DNA of 64,000 bases from Planctomycetota bacterium (GTDB lineage: Bacteria; Planctomycetota; Phycisphaerae; Phycisphaerales; UBA1924). The notes under the pieces are model-generated. The model had not been told where the DNA came from, did no database searches, and saw nothing but the letters and a program-made list of their open reading frames with translations. The stretch spans positions 1,550,001-1,614,000 of the forward strand of contig JBCBSM010000001.1 of NCBI GenBank assembly GCA_039819165.1, read 5' to 3'. The translations under genes and the position numbers were made by a program. Shown piece by piece: positions 38,653-46,712 of the stretch; the first letter of the stretch is position 1; the number at the start of each line of letters is the position of its first letter.

Positions 38653-39966
38653 ATGGCCGGGATGGCGAGCGTCCCACGGCGGCGAAAGCCCCCGCACGCT
38701 ACGACTGCCGCAAGGAAACACGCCCACGTGCCAGCCCCCGCCGCCCGGCCCATCCCAAGCCCGCCGCCCTCGCCGAGGTCCGATCCAAGGTCCGCTGCGC
38801 CCGTCGCCGCGCTGTGGCGAGATGGCGCCCTCCGCGGCGGCCCCATCGAGGCGTGGTCGCCCGTGCACCCCGATCGGCTCCTCCCGCCGGCCGGCCGCCG
38901 CTGGATCGGGGCCATCTGCTACGAGATCGGCCACGCCCTCGAGCCCACGAGCACCGCCCACCGGCCCGGCAGCCCGCCCGCCGGTCCCCGCATCGATCCG
39001 ATCTGGGGCTACGGGGGCTGGTGCGGCCTCACCCCTAGCTCTGGAAGCGAGGCCATTCCCGCCGCCGGCGTGCCGGAATCGCCCGGTGGCTACGCCCTCG
39101 GCCCGCTCCGCAGCCGCACCGGCCGCTCGCGATACACGGCGGCGGCGGCCGAGGCCATCCGGCTCGTGCACGCCGGCGACGCCTACCAGGTCAACCTCGC
39201 CCACCCGCTCGTCGGCCGCTTCGAGGGCTGCCCGCGGGCGCTCTTCGCCGACCTTGCCGCCGCGGCCGATCCCGCCTTTGGCTGCTACGCCGAATTGCCT
39301 CCGCTGCCCGACGGACGGCGACGCTGCATCCTGGGCCTCAGCCCCGAATTGCTGCTCCGCTACGACGCCGCCACCCGTCGGCTGACGACCGAGCCGATGA
39401 AGGGCACCCGCCCGCAGTCCCGCCACGCCCGCCGCGACCTCGAGCACGCCGCCAAGGACCGGGCCGAGCTGGCGATGATCGTCGACCTGATGCGCAACGA
39501 CCTGGGCCGCGTGGCGGAGGTCGGCAGCGTCCGCGTCGACCAGCCCCGCCGCGTCGATCGCCACGGCCGCGATGCCGCGGGCGTGTGGCAGGCGAGCGCC
39601 CGCGTGTCGGCCACGCTGCGGCGCAAGCTCTCGCTGCACGACGCACTGCGTGCAGTGCTGCCCGCCGGCTCGATCACGGGCGCGCCAAAGGTGCGCGCGA
39701 TGCAGGCCATCCACGCTCTCGAGAACGAACCCCGGGGCGCCTACTGCGGCGCCATCGGCTCCATCGACGAACGTGGCAACGCCGAGCTGGCCGTGGGCAT
39801 CCGCACCGCCACGATCGCCGGCGATCGGTTCCGCTACTGGGTCGGCGCGGGCATCGTGGCCGACTCGGATCCCCACGCGGAGTGGTCCGAGACGCTCGCG
39901 AAGGCGGCACCGCTGCGGGCCATCGGCGTCGAGATCGAGGACGACGCCGGCGGCGACGCACCATGA
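38653..39966 (+). CDS. pabB: aminodeoxychorismate synthase component I
   Basis: The 437-residue chorismate-binding enzyme has DAYQVNLAHPL, LSPELLLRYD, MIVDLMRNDLGRVAEVGSV, GSITGAPKVRAMQAIHALE and WVGAGIVADSDPHAEW. The key region reads TEPMKGTRP: the lysine replaces the alanine of anthranilate synthase (PIAGT) and is the residue that forms the covalent intermediate in PabB. This favours 4-amino-4-deoxychorismate synthesis for folate over tryptophan synthesis. The first ~50 residues are low-complexity and the true start could be later. Its stop overlaps the ATG of the NUDIX gene (ATGA), so the two are translationally coupled. Confidence 0.92.
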   Translation: MAGMASVPRRRKPPHATTAARKHAHVPAPAARPIPSPPPSPRSDPRSAAPVAALWRDGALRGGPIEAWSPVHPDRLLPPAGRRWIGAICYEIGHALEPTSTAHRPGSPPAGPRIDPIWGYGGWCGLTPSSGSEAIPAAGVPESPGGYALGPLRSRTGRSRYTAAAAEAIRLVHAGDAYQVNLAHPLVGRFEGCPRALFADLAAAADPAFGCYAELPPLPDGRRRCILGLSPELLLRYDAATRRLTTEPMKGTRPQSRHARRDLEHAAKDRAELAMIVDLMRNDLGRVAEVGSVRVDQPRRVDRHGRDAAGVWQASARVSATLRRKLSLHDALRAVLPAGSITGAPKVRAMQAIHALENEPRGAYCGAIGSIDERGNAELAVGIRTATIAGDRFRYWVGAGIVADSDPHAEWSETLAKAAPLRAIGVEIEDDAGGDAP

Positions 39967-40460
39967 TCCCCAAGGTGCGGACCGACATCATCGACGCCTA
40001 CGTCTTCCGCCGAACGGGCGGGTCCGCCGAGTTCCTGCAGCTGCGTCGCGTCGGCGAGCCCCTGGCGCGGACGTGGCAGCCGGTCATGGGCCACGTCGAG
40101 GCCGGCGAAACCGCTGCCAGCTGCGCCCGCCGAGAGCTGCTCGAGGAGGTCGGCCTGCGACCCGACGACCCGCGGTGGCTCGGCTTCTGGCAGCTCGAGC
40201 AGGTGCACCCCTACTTCGTGGCCGCGCTCGACGCCGTGGTGCTGTCGCCGCGGTTCGCCGCGGAGGTCTCCCCGGTGTGGGCGCCGGATCTTCTGGGCGA
40301 TCCGCAGCACAACGGCAGCCGATGGGTGCCCCACCGCGACGTGTCCGCGCGATTCATGTGGCCCGGCCAGGTCGCCGCCTGCGACGAGATCGTGCAGGGC
40401 ATCCTGCCTCCCGATTCGCTGTGCGAGCCGCACCTCAGGCTGCCCAAGTACTCGGGCTAG
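39963..40460 (+). CDS. NUDIX hydrolase, possibly dihydroneopterin triphosphate diphosphatase
   Basis: The 165-residue protein has a perfect NUDIX box, GHVEAGETAASCARRELLEEVGL (Gx5Ex7REUxEExGU). It starts MIPKVRTDIIDAYVFRRTGG, like small NUDIX enzymes of nucleotide metabolism. It is translationally coupled to pabB through an ATGA overlap. NudB-type enzymes remove pyrophosphate from dihydroneopterin triphosphate in folate synthesis, so this gene is a good candidate for that missing step. This is an inference from context; the box does not fix the substrate. Confidence 0.85.
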   Translation: MIPKVRTDIIDAYVFRRTGGSAEFLQLRRVGEPLARTWQPVMGHVEAGETAASCARRELLEEVGLRPDDPRWLGFWQLEQVHPYFVAALDAVVLSPRFAAEVSPVWAPDLLGDPQHNGSRWVPHRDVSARFMWPGQVAACDEIVQGILPPDSLCEPHLRLPKYSG

Positions 40461-40470
40461 GCCGAGATCG

Positions 40471-41595
40471 TCACGCGAGCGATGGCGCCCGCTGGCGTGA
40501 GGCCGCGTACCGCTGCGCGAACGTCCACGGCGCGAGCACCCGATCGTCGTCGCTGCGCAGGAAGGTGTCGACCGCGTCGAGCATCGGCCCGGGCGACATC
40601 GTTGCGATCGCCAATCGGTCCGCGCGATCGGCGTCGCCGACGATCTCGACGCCCGCGTCGCGCAGCGCGCGCTCGACCGCCCACGCGTGCTTGCCGGCCT
40701 CCACGAGGGCGGCCGTCGCGAACGGCCGCTCTTGGAGCGCCGCGGCGATCGCCTCTCGGGCGTGGTGCAGGCCCGTGAACCGCTCGAAGTGCGCACGGCT
40801 CAGCGGCTCTCGGACCAGCGACCTCCGCGCCGAGCGCAGTTCGGCGAGGCCCTGCGCGAAGCCGTCGACCGCGTCCTCCTTGCGCGCGATCCACGCGCAG
40901 CGACGGATGTGGTCGCGTCGGAGCGATCGTCGCTCGGCGTCGGGCGTCGTTCGCTCGATGAGCACCCCCGCGTTGCGGGTCAGCAGCCGCAGCATGCGAT
41001 CCAGGTCGCGGTTGGTGGGCGTCTTGTGGTGCAGCACGCGGAATACGGTGGAGGCCTCCAGCCGCCAGCCCGCCGCGATGAGCCGCGCGCACAGGTCGGG
41101 CTCCTCGGCCGCGAAGAAGATCGCCGGGTCGTAGCCGCCCACGCCCAGGTACGCCTCGCGGCGGACGGCCGCCCCGCACCCCACGAGCACCTCGGGCAGC
41201 CCGCCCCGCTCCCGCGAGCCGTCGGGCAGCGTGACGTCGGCGAGCACGGCGGCGACGCCATCGTCCACGCGATCCAGCACGTCCAGGAAGCCGAGATCGA
41301 GCGGCGCGCTGTCGTCGTCGAGCATCACGAGCCACGCGCTGCGGGCCCGCTCGGCGGCCGCGTTGCGCGCGGCGGCGGCGATGTTCTCCGGCAGCGTCAC
41401 GACCTCGACGTGCAGCTCCGTTTGCGGCAGCCACTCGTGGATCGGCGGATCGGACGCGTTGTCGGCCAGCACGACCTCGGCGACGCTCGGATCGTCGCGG
41501 TGCAGCTCGTCGAGCGTGCGCAGCGTCCGGGTCAGCTCGTCGCGACGGTTGCGGGTGCAGGTGACGTAGCTGACGCGGGTGGCGAGACGGGTCAC
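40471..41595 (-). CDS. family 2 glycosyltransferase
   Basis: The 374-residue protein starts with GTG at 41595, overlapping the stop of the upstream HldE-like gene (GTGA), so the two are translationally coupled. The GT-A fold has VSYVTCTRNRRDELTRTLRTL at the N-terminus, the nucleotide-sugar motif VVLADNASDPP, LPENIAAAARNAAAERARSAWLVMLDDDSAP (with the DDD metal site), and GCGAAVRREAYLGVGGYDPAIFFAAEEPDLCARLIAAGWRL. It belongs to the rhamnosyl-/N-glycosyl-transferase-like GT2 enzymes. It is soluble and should add a sugar to a glycan precursor on the cytoplasmic side. The acceptor is unknown. Confidence 0.92.
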   Translation of the reverse strand: MTRLATRVSYVTCTRNRRDELTRTLRTLDELHRDDPSVAEVVLADNASDPPIHEWLPQTELHVEVVTLPENIAAAARNAAAERARSAWLVMLDDDSAPLDLGFLDVLDRVDDGVAAVLADVTLPDGSRERGGLPEVLVGCGAAVRREAYLGVGGYDPAIFFAAEEPDLCARLIAAGWRLEASTVFRVLHHKTPTNRDLDRMLRLLTRNAGVLIERTTPDAERRSLRRDHIRRCAWIARKEDAVDGFAQGLAELRSARRSLVREPLSRAHFERFTGLHHAREAIAAALQERPFATAALVEAGKHAWAVERALRDAGVEIVGDADRADRLAIATMSPGPMLDAVDTFLRSDDDRVLAPWTFAQRYAASRQRAPSLA

Positions 41596-43268
41596 GAAGC
41601 GGCTCGCGCCGCGGCGGCATCGGGCGCGGTATGCACCAGCGGCGAGGGCTCGTGGTAGACCAGGTGCGCATCGTGCAGCCGGACGACCGACTCGCGGAGG
41701 TCGACGGCCGACACCGCCGCGTAGCCGGGCCGCTGGAGCGCCGCGGCCTCGGCCATGGCGCCGAAGACGGCCGCGGTGATGGGCTCCAGGGCGCGGTCAT
41801 CGCCACGAGCGCGTCCGCCGACGACGGCGAGCATGGCGGCGGCGAGGATGGCCGCGTCGGCGCCCGTGGCATCCAGGGGCATCGGCGCGAGCGAGGGCAC
41901 GGGCTGGGCCTGCACCCGGGTCGGCCAGCCGTCGCCGGTGGAGTGCGGCTCGGGCAGGCGATCGAAGGCCAGCAACCCCTCGGCTCCGAGGCCGACGACC
42001 GCGGCGTGCGCCCGCGCCGATTCCATGGCCGTCCACGCCGCCGCCGTCAGGCTGCCCGCCGGGTTGCCCACCGCACGGCGGAGTTCGGCCTCGGACGCGC
42101 ACAGCAGATCCGCGCCCCGCACGCCCAGCAGCGATGCCGCAACGCCCGGCGCGGCGGCGGCCAGGGCGCACCGCCGCTCGTGCAGGGCCGCGCTCAGCCG
42201 GTGCATGACCGGGGCGGGCAGCATGCCGAGCCCAAAGTCGGCGATCACGACCGCGGCCCGATCGGCGGCCAGCGCCTGCACGCGGTCGACGAGCGCATCC
42301 CGCAGCGACGCATCGAGCGCCATGGGCCGGCAGTGGTCGATGGTGGTGAGCTTCTGCGTGCCGGCGAGGTAGTGCTCGACCACCAGCGGCGGGCCGCCGT
42401 CGGCGAGGGCCTCGACCTCGACGCCCGCGGCGGCCAGCCGCTCGCGAAGCTGAACGCCGGGCTCGCCCGCGGGCGGACAGGTCAGCAGCGTGACGCCGAG
42501 CCCCATCGCCGCCAGGTGCCTCGCGACGCCCGCGGAACCGCCGTCGAAGCGCCGCTCCTCGGCCGGCCGCAGCGTCATGACGGGCTCGCGCGAGCCCACG
42601 CGGGGCGCCTCGCACAGCCGGTAGACTTCGCTCAATGCTTCGCCGACAACCAGCACGCGAGCGCCCTGCGCGGCATCGATCACGCCCGACAGCCGGCCCG
42701 CGGGCAGCGCCGGATGCCGCACCAGTGCGCCGAGCGCGCGAGATGCGGCGTCGAGCCCCGTGTTCAGTTCCGACCCCAGAGCCGCGATCAGCGCCGAGGA
42801 GCTGAACACCACGTCGCCCGAGGAGAACACGACCCGACCGCCCGAGGCCTCGACGGCGGCCCGCTCGGCCGCGAACCGCGGGTCGTTGTTGGTCTCGTAC
42901 TCGCGGCCCTTGACGTAGACGTCGGGCTGCACCGCCTCGAGGATGGCCTGGGCGGTCGGCTCCCGCACGATGTGCACAGCGTCGACCATGTCCAGGGCCG
43001 CGAGGTTCTCGGCCCGCAGGTGCTCGGGGATGAGCGGCCGGCCCACGCCCTTGGCGACGTCGCGGTCGCCGGTGAGCGTGACCAGCAGCGCGTCGCCCTG
43101 CTCGCGGGCCCACCGCAGGTGGCGGACGTGGCCCGGATGCACGATGTCGAAGCAGCCGTGGCACTGCACCAACCGGCGGCCCGCGGAGCGCATGCCCCGC
43201 CGCCACGCGAGAATGGACTCTCTCGAGAGGATGCCCCCCGGCGTCGATCTGCCCTGCGGCTCGGCCAC
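41592..43268 (-). CDS. HldE-like protein with swapped domain order and degenerate kinase half
   Basis: The 558-residue protein combines an RfaE2/cytidylyl-type nucleotidyltransferase (GCFDIVHPGHVRHLRWAREQG with HxGH at residues 44-47; FSSSALIAALGSEL) followed by a PfkB/ribokinase-like domain (from about residue 185). In E. coli HldE the kinase comes first, so the order here is reversed. The kinase is damaged: the GAGD anion-hole/catalytic motif reads LDATGADAAIL and the N-terminal GDxxxD motif reads GEALSEVY. GTG 43268 is preferred over ATG 43193 because ILSRESILAW upstream of that ATG aligns with family N-termini, though it has no strong ribosome binding site. It is coupled to the GT2 gene. 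Confidence 0.82.
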   Translation of the reverse strand: MAEPQGRSTPGGILSRESILAWRRGMRSAGRRLVQCHGCFDIVHPGHVRHLRWAREQGDALLVTLTGDRDVAKGVGRPLIPEHLRAENLAALDMVDAVHIVREPTAQAILEAVQPDVYVKGREYETNNDPRFAAERAAVEASGGRVVFSSGDVVFSSSALIAALGSELNTGLDAASRALGALVRHPALPAGRLSGVIDAAQGARVLVVGEALSEVYRLCEAPRVGSREPVMTLRPAEERRFDGGSAGVARHLAAMGLGVTLLTCPPAGEPGVQLRERLAAAGVEVEALADGGPPLVVEHYLAGTQKLTTIDHCRPMALDASLRDALVDRVQALAADRAAVVIADFGLGMLPAPVMHRLSAALHERRCALAAAAPGVAASLLGVRGADLLCASEAELRRAVGNPAGSLTAAAWTAMESARAHAAVVGLGAEGLLAFDRLPEPHSTGDGWPTRVQAQPVPSLAPMPLDATGADAAILAAAMLAVVGGRARGDDRALEPITAAVFGAMAEAAALQRPGYAAVSAVDLRESVVRLHDAHLVYHEPSPLVHTAPDAAAARAAS

Positions 43269-43403
43269 GACCGAGCTTATCGGCAGCCTCGGGCCACGCG
43301 GCCCACTCCGCGTTCGGGGGACGGTCAAGCCCGCGACACAGATGGACGACACGTAGGTCGCGATAAGCCGGAGGCGGGTCGCGAGAAGCCGGAGGTGCCG
43401 CCC

Positions 43404-44789
43404 ATGACGCCCATTTCGGACGCCCTCGTGGTGATCCTGGACGAACGCTCGACGCTCGCCGGCCTGGAGCGGGCGAAGCGGCTTCGGATGGTCTGGACGC
43501 TCTGGGAGACCCTGGCAGAGGGCCACGGCCGGCTGCTGGTCGTCACGCACGGCGGGGCCGAGGACGCCCGTCTCGCCCAGGAGCGGGGCGTGACCTGCGT
43601 GTGCAACATCCATGGGCTGCTGGCCTACGAGCATCTGGAGCACGCCGCGATGGGCGTCGCCACCGAGCTGCGGGGCTGCGCGACGGCCGTCGTGCAGACC
43701 ACCGATTTCACCTGCGGGCCGCTGGGTTCGGCCGTCTGCGCCGCCCTGGACCACGCGGGCGTGCGGGTAGGACACGTGGCGGTCGGCAGCGACCTCTCGT
43801 CGCGGCAGCAGCTCTACGAATTCGGGCCGACGTCCCGAGCCGCCCGGGAGGCGGCCTTCCGCGAGCACGCCGCCTGCCGCAACGCCCACGTCGTGGTCGC
43901 GGGCTGCGACCCCGTGGCCAACGACCTCATCTGGCGCTTCAACCTGCCCGAGGAGCGGGTCCGCATCATCCCCAGCTGCGTGGTGGCCGAGCGGATTCCC
44001 GTCGCCACCGAGAGCCGCCCGGGCAATACGTTCGTGGCGTTCGGGCCCGCGACGAAGCGGAGCCGCCTGGACGTCGCCATCGAGTCGGTGGCACTCATGC
44101 GGCAGACCGACCTGCCCGACGCCGAGTTGACGATCCTGGGCGAGGGGCCCGAGACGCCCCGGCTCCGCGCGCTGGCCGAGGAGCGAAGCGTGCCGACGCG
44201 CTTCGAGAAGCACTTCCGCGGCGAGGAGATCGTCGAGGCCATCGCCAACGCCACCGTGGGGCTCTACACCGGCGCCAACGAGACGCACCCAAGGCCGGTC
44301 TTCGAGGCCATGGCGCTGGCAACGCCCATCGTGCTCGCCGCCGATCCGATGTGCGCCCTGGAGATCACGCACGGCGTCACCGGCATTCGGATGACGTGCG
44401 AGCCCGAGGCCATCGCGCGGGCGCTCTCGGGCCTGGCGATGGACGCCCCGTGGCGGGACACGCTGGGCCGCACCGGCCGCGAACGGATCCTCCGCGAGCA
44501 CGGGCTCAAGGGCGTGAGCGACGGGATGCACGAGGCGCACCGGGCCGCCCTGGACGCGGCCGGCCAGGACACCGCGATCACGCTCTCGGGGCTGATCCTG
44601 GCCTCCGAGGCCGTGGGCGAACTGCCCGCGGCCCAGGCGGCCCAGGCCTGGGCGGGCGCGATCCGCGATCACGTGGAGCGGCTCGGCCCCTGGGGTACGG
44701 GCCATCTGGAGGCCATCCGCGACGCCGTCGAGCGGCTGTGCGCGGAGTCTGCCGACCTGGATCGCCGGTCGGAGCGGCCGGCAGCGTAG
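43404..44789 (+). CDS. family 4-type glycosyltransferase
   Basis: The 461-residue protein has a C-terminal GT-B donor domain: NTFVAFGPATKRSRLDVAIESVALM, ELTILGEGPETPRLRALAEERSV, FRGEEIVEAIANATVGLYTGANETHPRPVFEAMALATPIVLAAD (the glutamate-containing signature). The N-terminal half (…GVTCVCNIHGLLAYEHLEHAAM, DFTCGPLGSAVCAALDHAGVRVGHVAVGSDL) is less typical and may recognise the acceptor. It probably transfers a sugar from a nucleotide donor. GGAGGT seven bases before ATG 43404 marks the start; the open frame extends far upstream but that part is antisense to the HldE-like gene. It is divergent from that gene. Confidence 0.88.
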   Translation: MTPISDALVVILDERSTLAGLERAKRLRMVWTLWETLAEGHGRLLVVTHGGAEDARLAQERGVTCVCNIHGLLAYEHLEHAAMGVATELRGCATAVVQTTDFTCGPLGSAVCAALDHAGVRVGHVAVGSDLSSRQQLYEFGPTSRAAREAAFREHAACRNAHVVVAGCDPVANDLIWRFNLPEERVRIIPSCVVAERIPVATESRPGNTFVAFGPATKRSRLDVAIESVALMRQTDLPDAELTILGEGPETPRLRALAEERSVPTRFEKHFRGEEIVEAIANATVGLYTGANETHPRPVFEAMALATPIVLAADPMCALEITHGVTGIRMTCEPEAIARALSGLAMDAPWRDTLGRTGRERILREHGLKGVSDGMHEAHRAALDAAGQDTAITLSGLILASEAVGELPAAQAAQAWAGAIRDHVERLGPWGTGHLEAIRDAVERLCAESADLDRRSERPAA

Positions 44790-44882
44790 TTATCGGGCTT
44801 CGCCAATCACCGGCTGCGTCGCGGAAGGCCGGCGGGCCGAGAGACCGATATCCCAAGACGGGACGAATCCCACGAGGACGAC

Positions 44883-45227
44883 ATGAGCCACGACACCGAG
44901 ACCGATCGCCGCCGCCACCGCCGCACGCAGGTGGACCGCCCCGGCAAGGCCTTCCTGCGGCATGCGCTGCGGTACCTGCCGGTGCGGGCGCTGGACGTCT
45001 CCGTCGGCGGCATGCTGCTGGAGATCCGCAGCGAGCGGACGCTGAGCCCCGGCGAGAGGCTGGACGTCGTCGTGAGCGACGGCCACGCCGGCCTGGTGGA
45101 GTCCTCGGAGGTCGTGCCCGCCACGATCGCCCACGTGCGCAGGACGGCGGGCGGCACGCAGCACGTTGGCTTGGAGTTCCTCGTCGGCGAGCCGGCCGAC
45201 GCGGCGACGACCGCCGCGGCCGCCTGA
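44883..45227 (+). CDS. PilZ-domain protein
   Basis: The 114-residue protein is a stand-alone PilZ domain. It has an N-terminal arginine-rich RRRHRR region corresponding to the RxxxR motif and a DVSVGGMLLEI match to the D/NxSxxG motif, both needed for cyclic-di-GMP binding. It ends in a short Ala-rich tail. It could link cyclic-di-GMP to the surface-glycan genes just upstream (41.5-44.8 kb, same strand as the GT4 gene), but this is inference. No diguanylate cyclase is in the window. A CACGAGGACGAC sequence upstream gives a moderate ribosome binding site. Confidence 0.9.
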   Translation: MSHDTETDRRRHRRTQVDRPGKAFLRHALRYLPVRALDVSVGGMLLEIRSERTLSPGERLDVVVSDGHAGLVESSEVVPATIAHVRRTAGGTQHVGLEFLVGEPADAATTAAAA

Positions 45228-45294
45228 GCCCTCCACGCAGCTCCCCCGCAACCCGCGGGACTCTTGATGCACGAACTGATGGGGTGGGCACGCC

Positions 45295-45714
45295 CTAGGC
45301 GTGGCCGGCTGCGACGGGCTGCGGCCGCGGCTCGACGTGGACATGCGGCATCGCATCGTCGGCACGGGCGTGGCCATTGCTATGCACGCCGTCGTGCCGC
45401 TCGGCGGCCGGGCAGGCGTCCGCCTCGAGGGCCTCGCGCATCAACCGGCCGACCTTGAAGCGGACGGCCCGCTTTGGCGGGACGGGCACGCGCTCGAGGG
45501 TCTTGGGGTTCTGGGCGGTCCGCGCGGCCCGCTGCTTTACCTCGAACACGCCGAAGTCGCGGAGCTCGATGCGGCGACCAAGGCGGACCTCTTCGACGAT
45601 CTGGTCGAGCACGCCCTGCACGACCGCCTGGACATCGCTGCGCCGCAGCCCGGTGCGGGCCGCGACGCCATCGATGATGTGCTTCTTCGTCACGTTCGGC
45701 GCGGTGGCTGGCAT
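45295..45714 (-). CDS. HU/IHF-family DNA-binding protein with His-rich tail
   Basis: The 139-residue protein contains the complete HU/IHF fold (VTKKHIIDGVAARTGLRRSDVQAVVQGVLDQIVEEVRLGRRIELRDFGVFEVKQRAART … VRFKVGRLMREAL). It bends or packs DNA as a dimer. The DNA-intercalating arm keeps NPKTLERVPVPPKRAVRFK. Unlike ordinary HU (about 90 residues), it has ~45 extra C-terminal residues rich in His and Ala (HDGVHSNGHARADDAMPHVHV), which might bind metal. AGGAG five bases before ATG 45714 decides the start against an upstream ATG at 45750. A candidate promoter with a palindrome lies at 45801-45851. Confidence 0.93.
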   Translation of the reverse strand: MPATAPNVTKKHIIDGVAARTGLRRSDVQAVVQGVLDQIVEEVRLGRRIELRDFGVFEVKQRAARTAQNPKTLERVPVPPKRAVRFKVGRLMREALEADACPAAERHDGVHSNGHARADDAMPHVHVEPRPQPVAAGHA

Positions 45715-45800
45715 GACGACTCCTGTCTCATGGATGGATCGCGGCGACATAACCCACCCGCGGGGCGGGCCTTGCGTGCGTCGGGGGCCGATGGGGATGG

Positions 45801-45851
45801 GCCCTGCACTCCTCCGCAGGGCAGTATCTCGCTTTTTGCTCCCAGAATCAA
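45801..45851 (-). promoter_or_regulatory. candidate promoter with overlapping palindrome for the HU-like gene
   Basis: On the minus strand TTGATT (45851-45846) and GATACT (45828-45823) are separated by 17 bases. Immediately downstream is the perfect palindrome GCCCTGC-N8-GCAGGGC (45822-45801), whose loop is GGAGGAGT. It would cover the start of transcription, so it may be an operator or a 5' leader hairpin. The spacing is ideal but the hexamers match consensus in four of six places each. An alternative is a terminator for the gene that ends at 45878. Confidence 0.35.
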
Positions 45852-45877
45852 ATGAGAGTGCATCCGGTTGCCCAGCT

Positions 45878-46684
45878 TCACCAGGGGATCGTCGGTCCCG
45901 GGGCGGCAGCCCCGCCCTGGTGGGGCATTACCCCACGCCGGGTGCCCTCGCCGGTCGCCCGGGCCGCCTGGCCGATGACCCCTGGCAACGCGGTCTGGTA
46001 GGTGCCCGCAAGGGCCCGGCGGACGAGCTCCATCGCGTCCTCCGCGTCGTCGACGAGGTGAAAGAGCGTGAGGTCCTCTGGAGAGATGGTCGCGAACTTG
46101 TCGCACATGACTTCCCGAATCCAACGAATGGGCTCCCGCCAGAATTCCGAGCCGTAGAGCACGAGCGGGAAGGGCTCGATCTTGAGGGTCTGCATGAGCG
46201 TCATGGCCTCGAAGAACTCGTCCATGGTCCCGAAGCCGCCGGGGAAGATCACGAAGGCCCGGGCGTACTTGACGAGCATGACCTTCCGCACGAAGAAGTA
46301 CTCGAAGGTCAGCTGGTCGGTCTGGTAGGGGTTGGGCGCCTGCTCGCGGGGCAGGGCGATGTTGAGCCCGACGCTGCGGCCGCCGGCCTCCAGCGCGCCG
46401 CGATTGGCGGCCTCCATGATGCCCGGGCCACCGCCGGTGATGACCGCCAGGCCCTCGTGTGCAGCGATCGCCGCGAAGCGGCGCGCTGCGGCGTACATCG
46501 GGTCGTCCTCGGGCGTGCGGGCCGACCCGAAGACCGTGACCGCGGGCGGCAGCGTCTCGAGGGCCTCGAAGCCCTCGACGAATTCGGCCATGATCTTGAA
46601 GACTCGCCAGGAGTCCTCGCCGCGCTGGGGCGCACCGGCGGTCGGACGGGTGTTGGAACTACGCTCGGGGGGGACGGGCGGCAT
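45878..46684 (-). CDS. LOG-family protein (nucleotide phosphoribohydrolase-like)
   Basis: The 268-residue protein starts MPPVPPERSS. The core matches the LOG (lonely-guy/TIGR00730) family: VTVFGSARTPEDDPMYAAARRFAAI, the conserved ITGGGPGIMEAANRGALEAGGRSVGLNI, and FVIFPGGFGTMDEFFEAMTLMQT. Family enzymes cleave nucleoside 5'-monophosphates at the N-glycosidic bond to release a base and ribose phosphate; the cytokinin-like activity is known for some. The C-terminus has a ~25-residue low-complexity end. The start is only 28 bases from the divergent folC start. Confidence 0.92.
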   Translation of the reverse strand: MPPVPPERSSNTRPTAGAPQRGEDSWRVFKIMAEFVEGFEALETLPPAVTVFGSARTPEDDPMYAAARRFAAIAAHEGLAVITGGGPGIMEAANRGALEAGGRSVGLNIALPREQAPNPYQTDQLTFEYFFVRKVMLVKYARAFVIFPGGFGTMDEFFEAMTLMQTLKIEPFPLVLYGSEFWREPIRWIREVMCDKFATISPEDLTLFHLVDDAEDAMELVRRALAGTYQTALPGVIGQAARATGEGTRRGVMPHQGGAAAPGPTIPW

Positions 46685-46712
46685 GCGGGGATCGTCGGCG
46701 CCCGGGAGCGGA

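Noticed and set aside
38653-39966. Anthranilate synthase TrpE for the chorismate enzyme
   Set aside because: The MKGT motif has the PabB-type lysine rather than alanine, and the only trp gene nearby (trpC) is on another unit.
41631-43403. Upstream extension of the GT4 frame (1052 residues in all)
   Set aside because: The extension is antisense to the well-conserved HldE-like gene; the real start has a good ribosome binding site at 43391.
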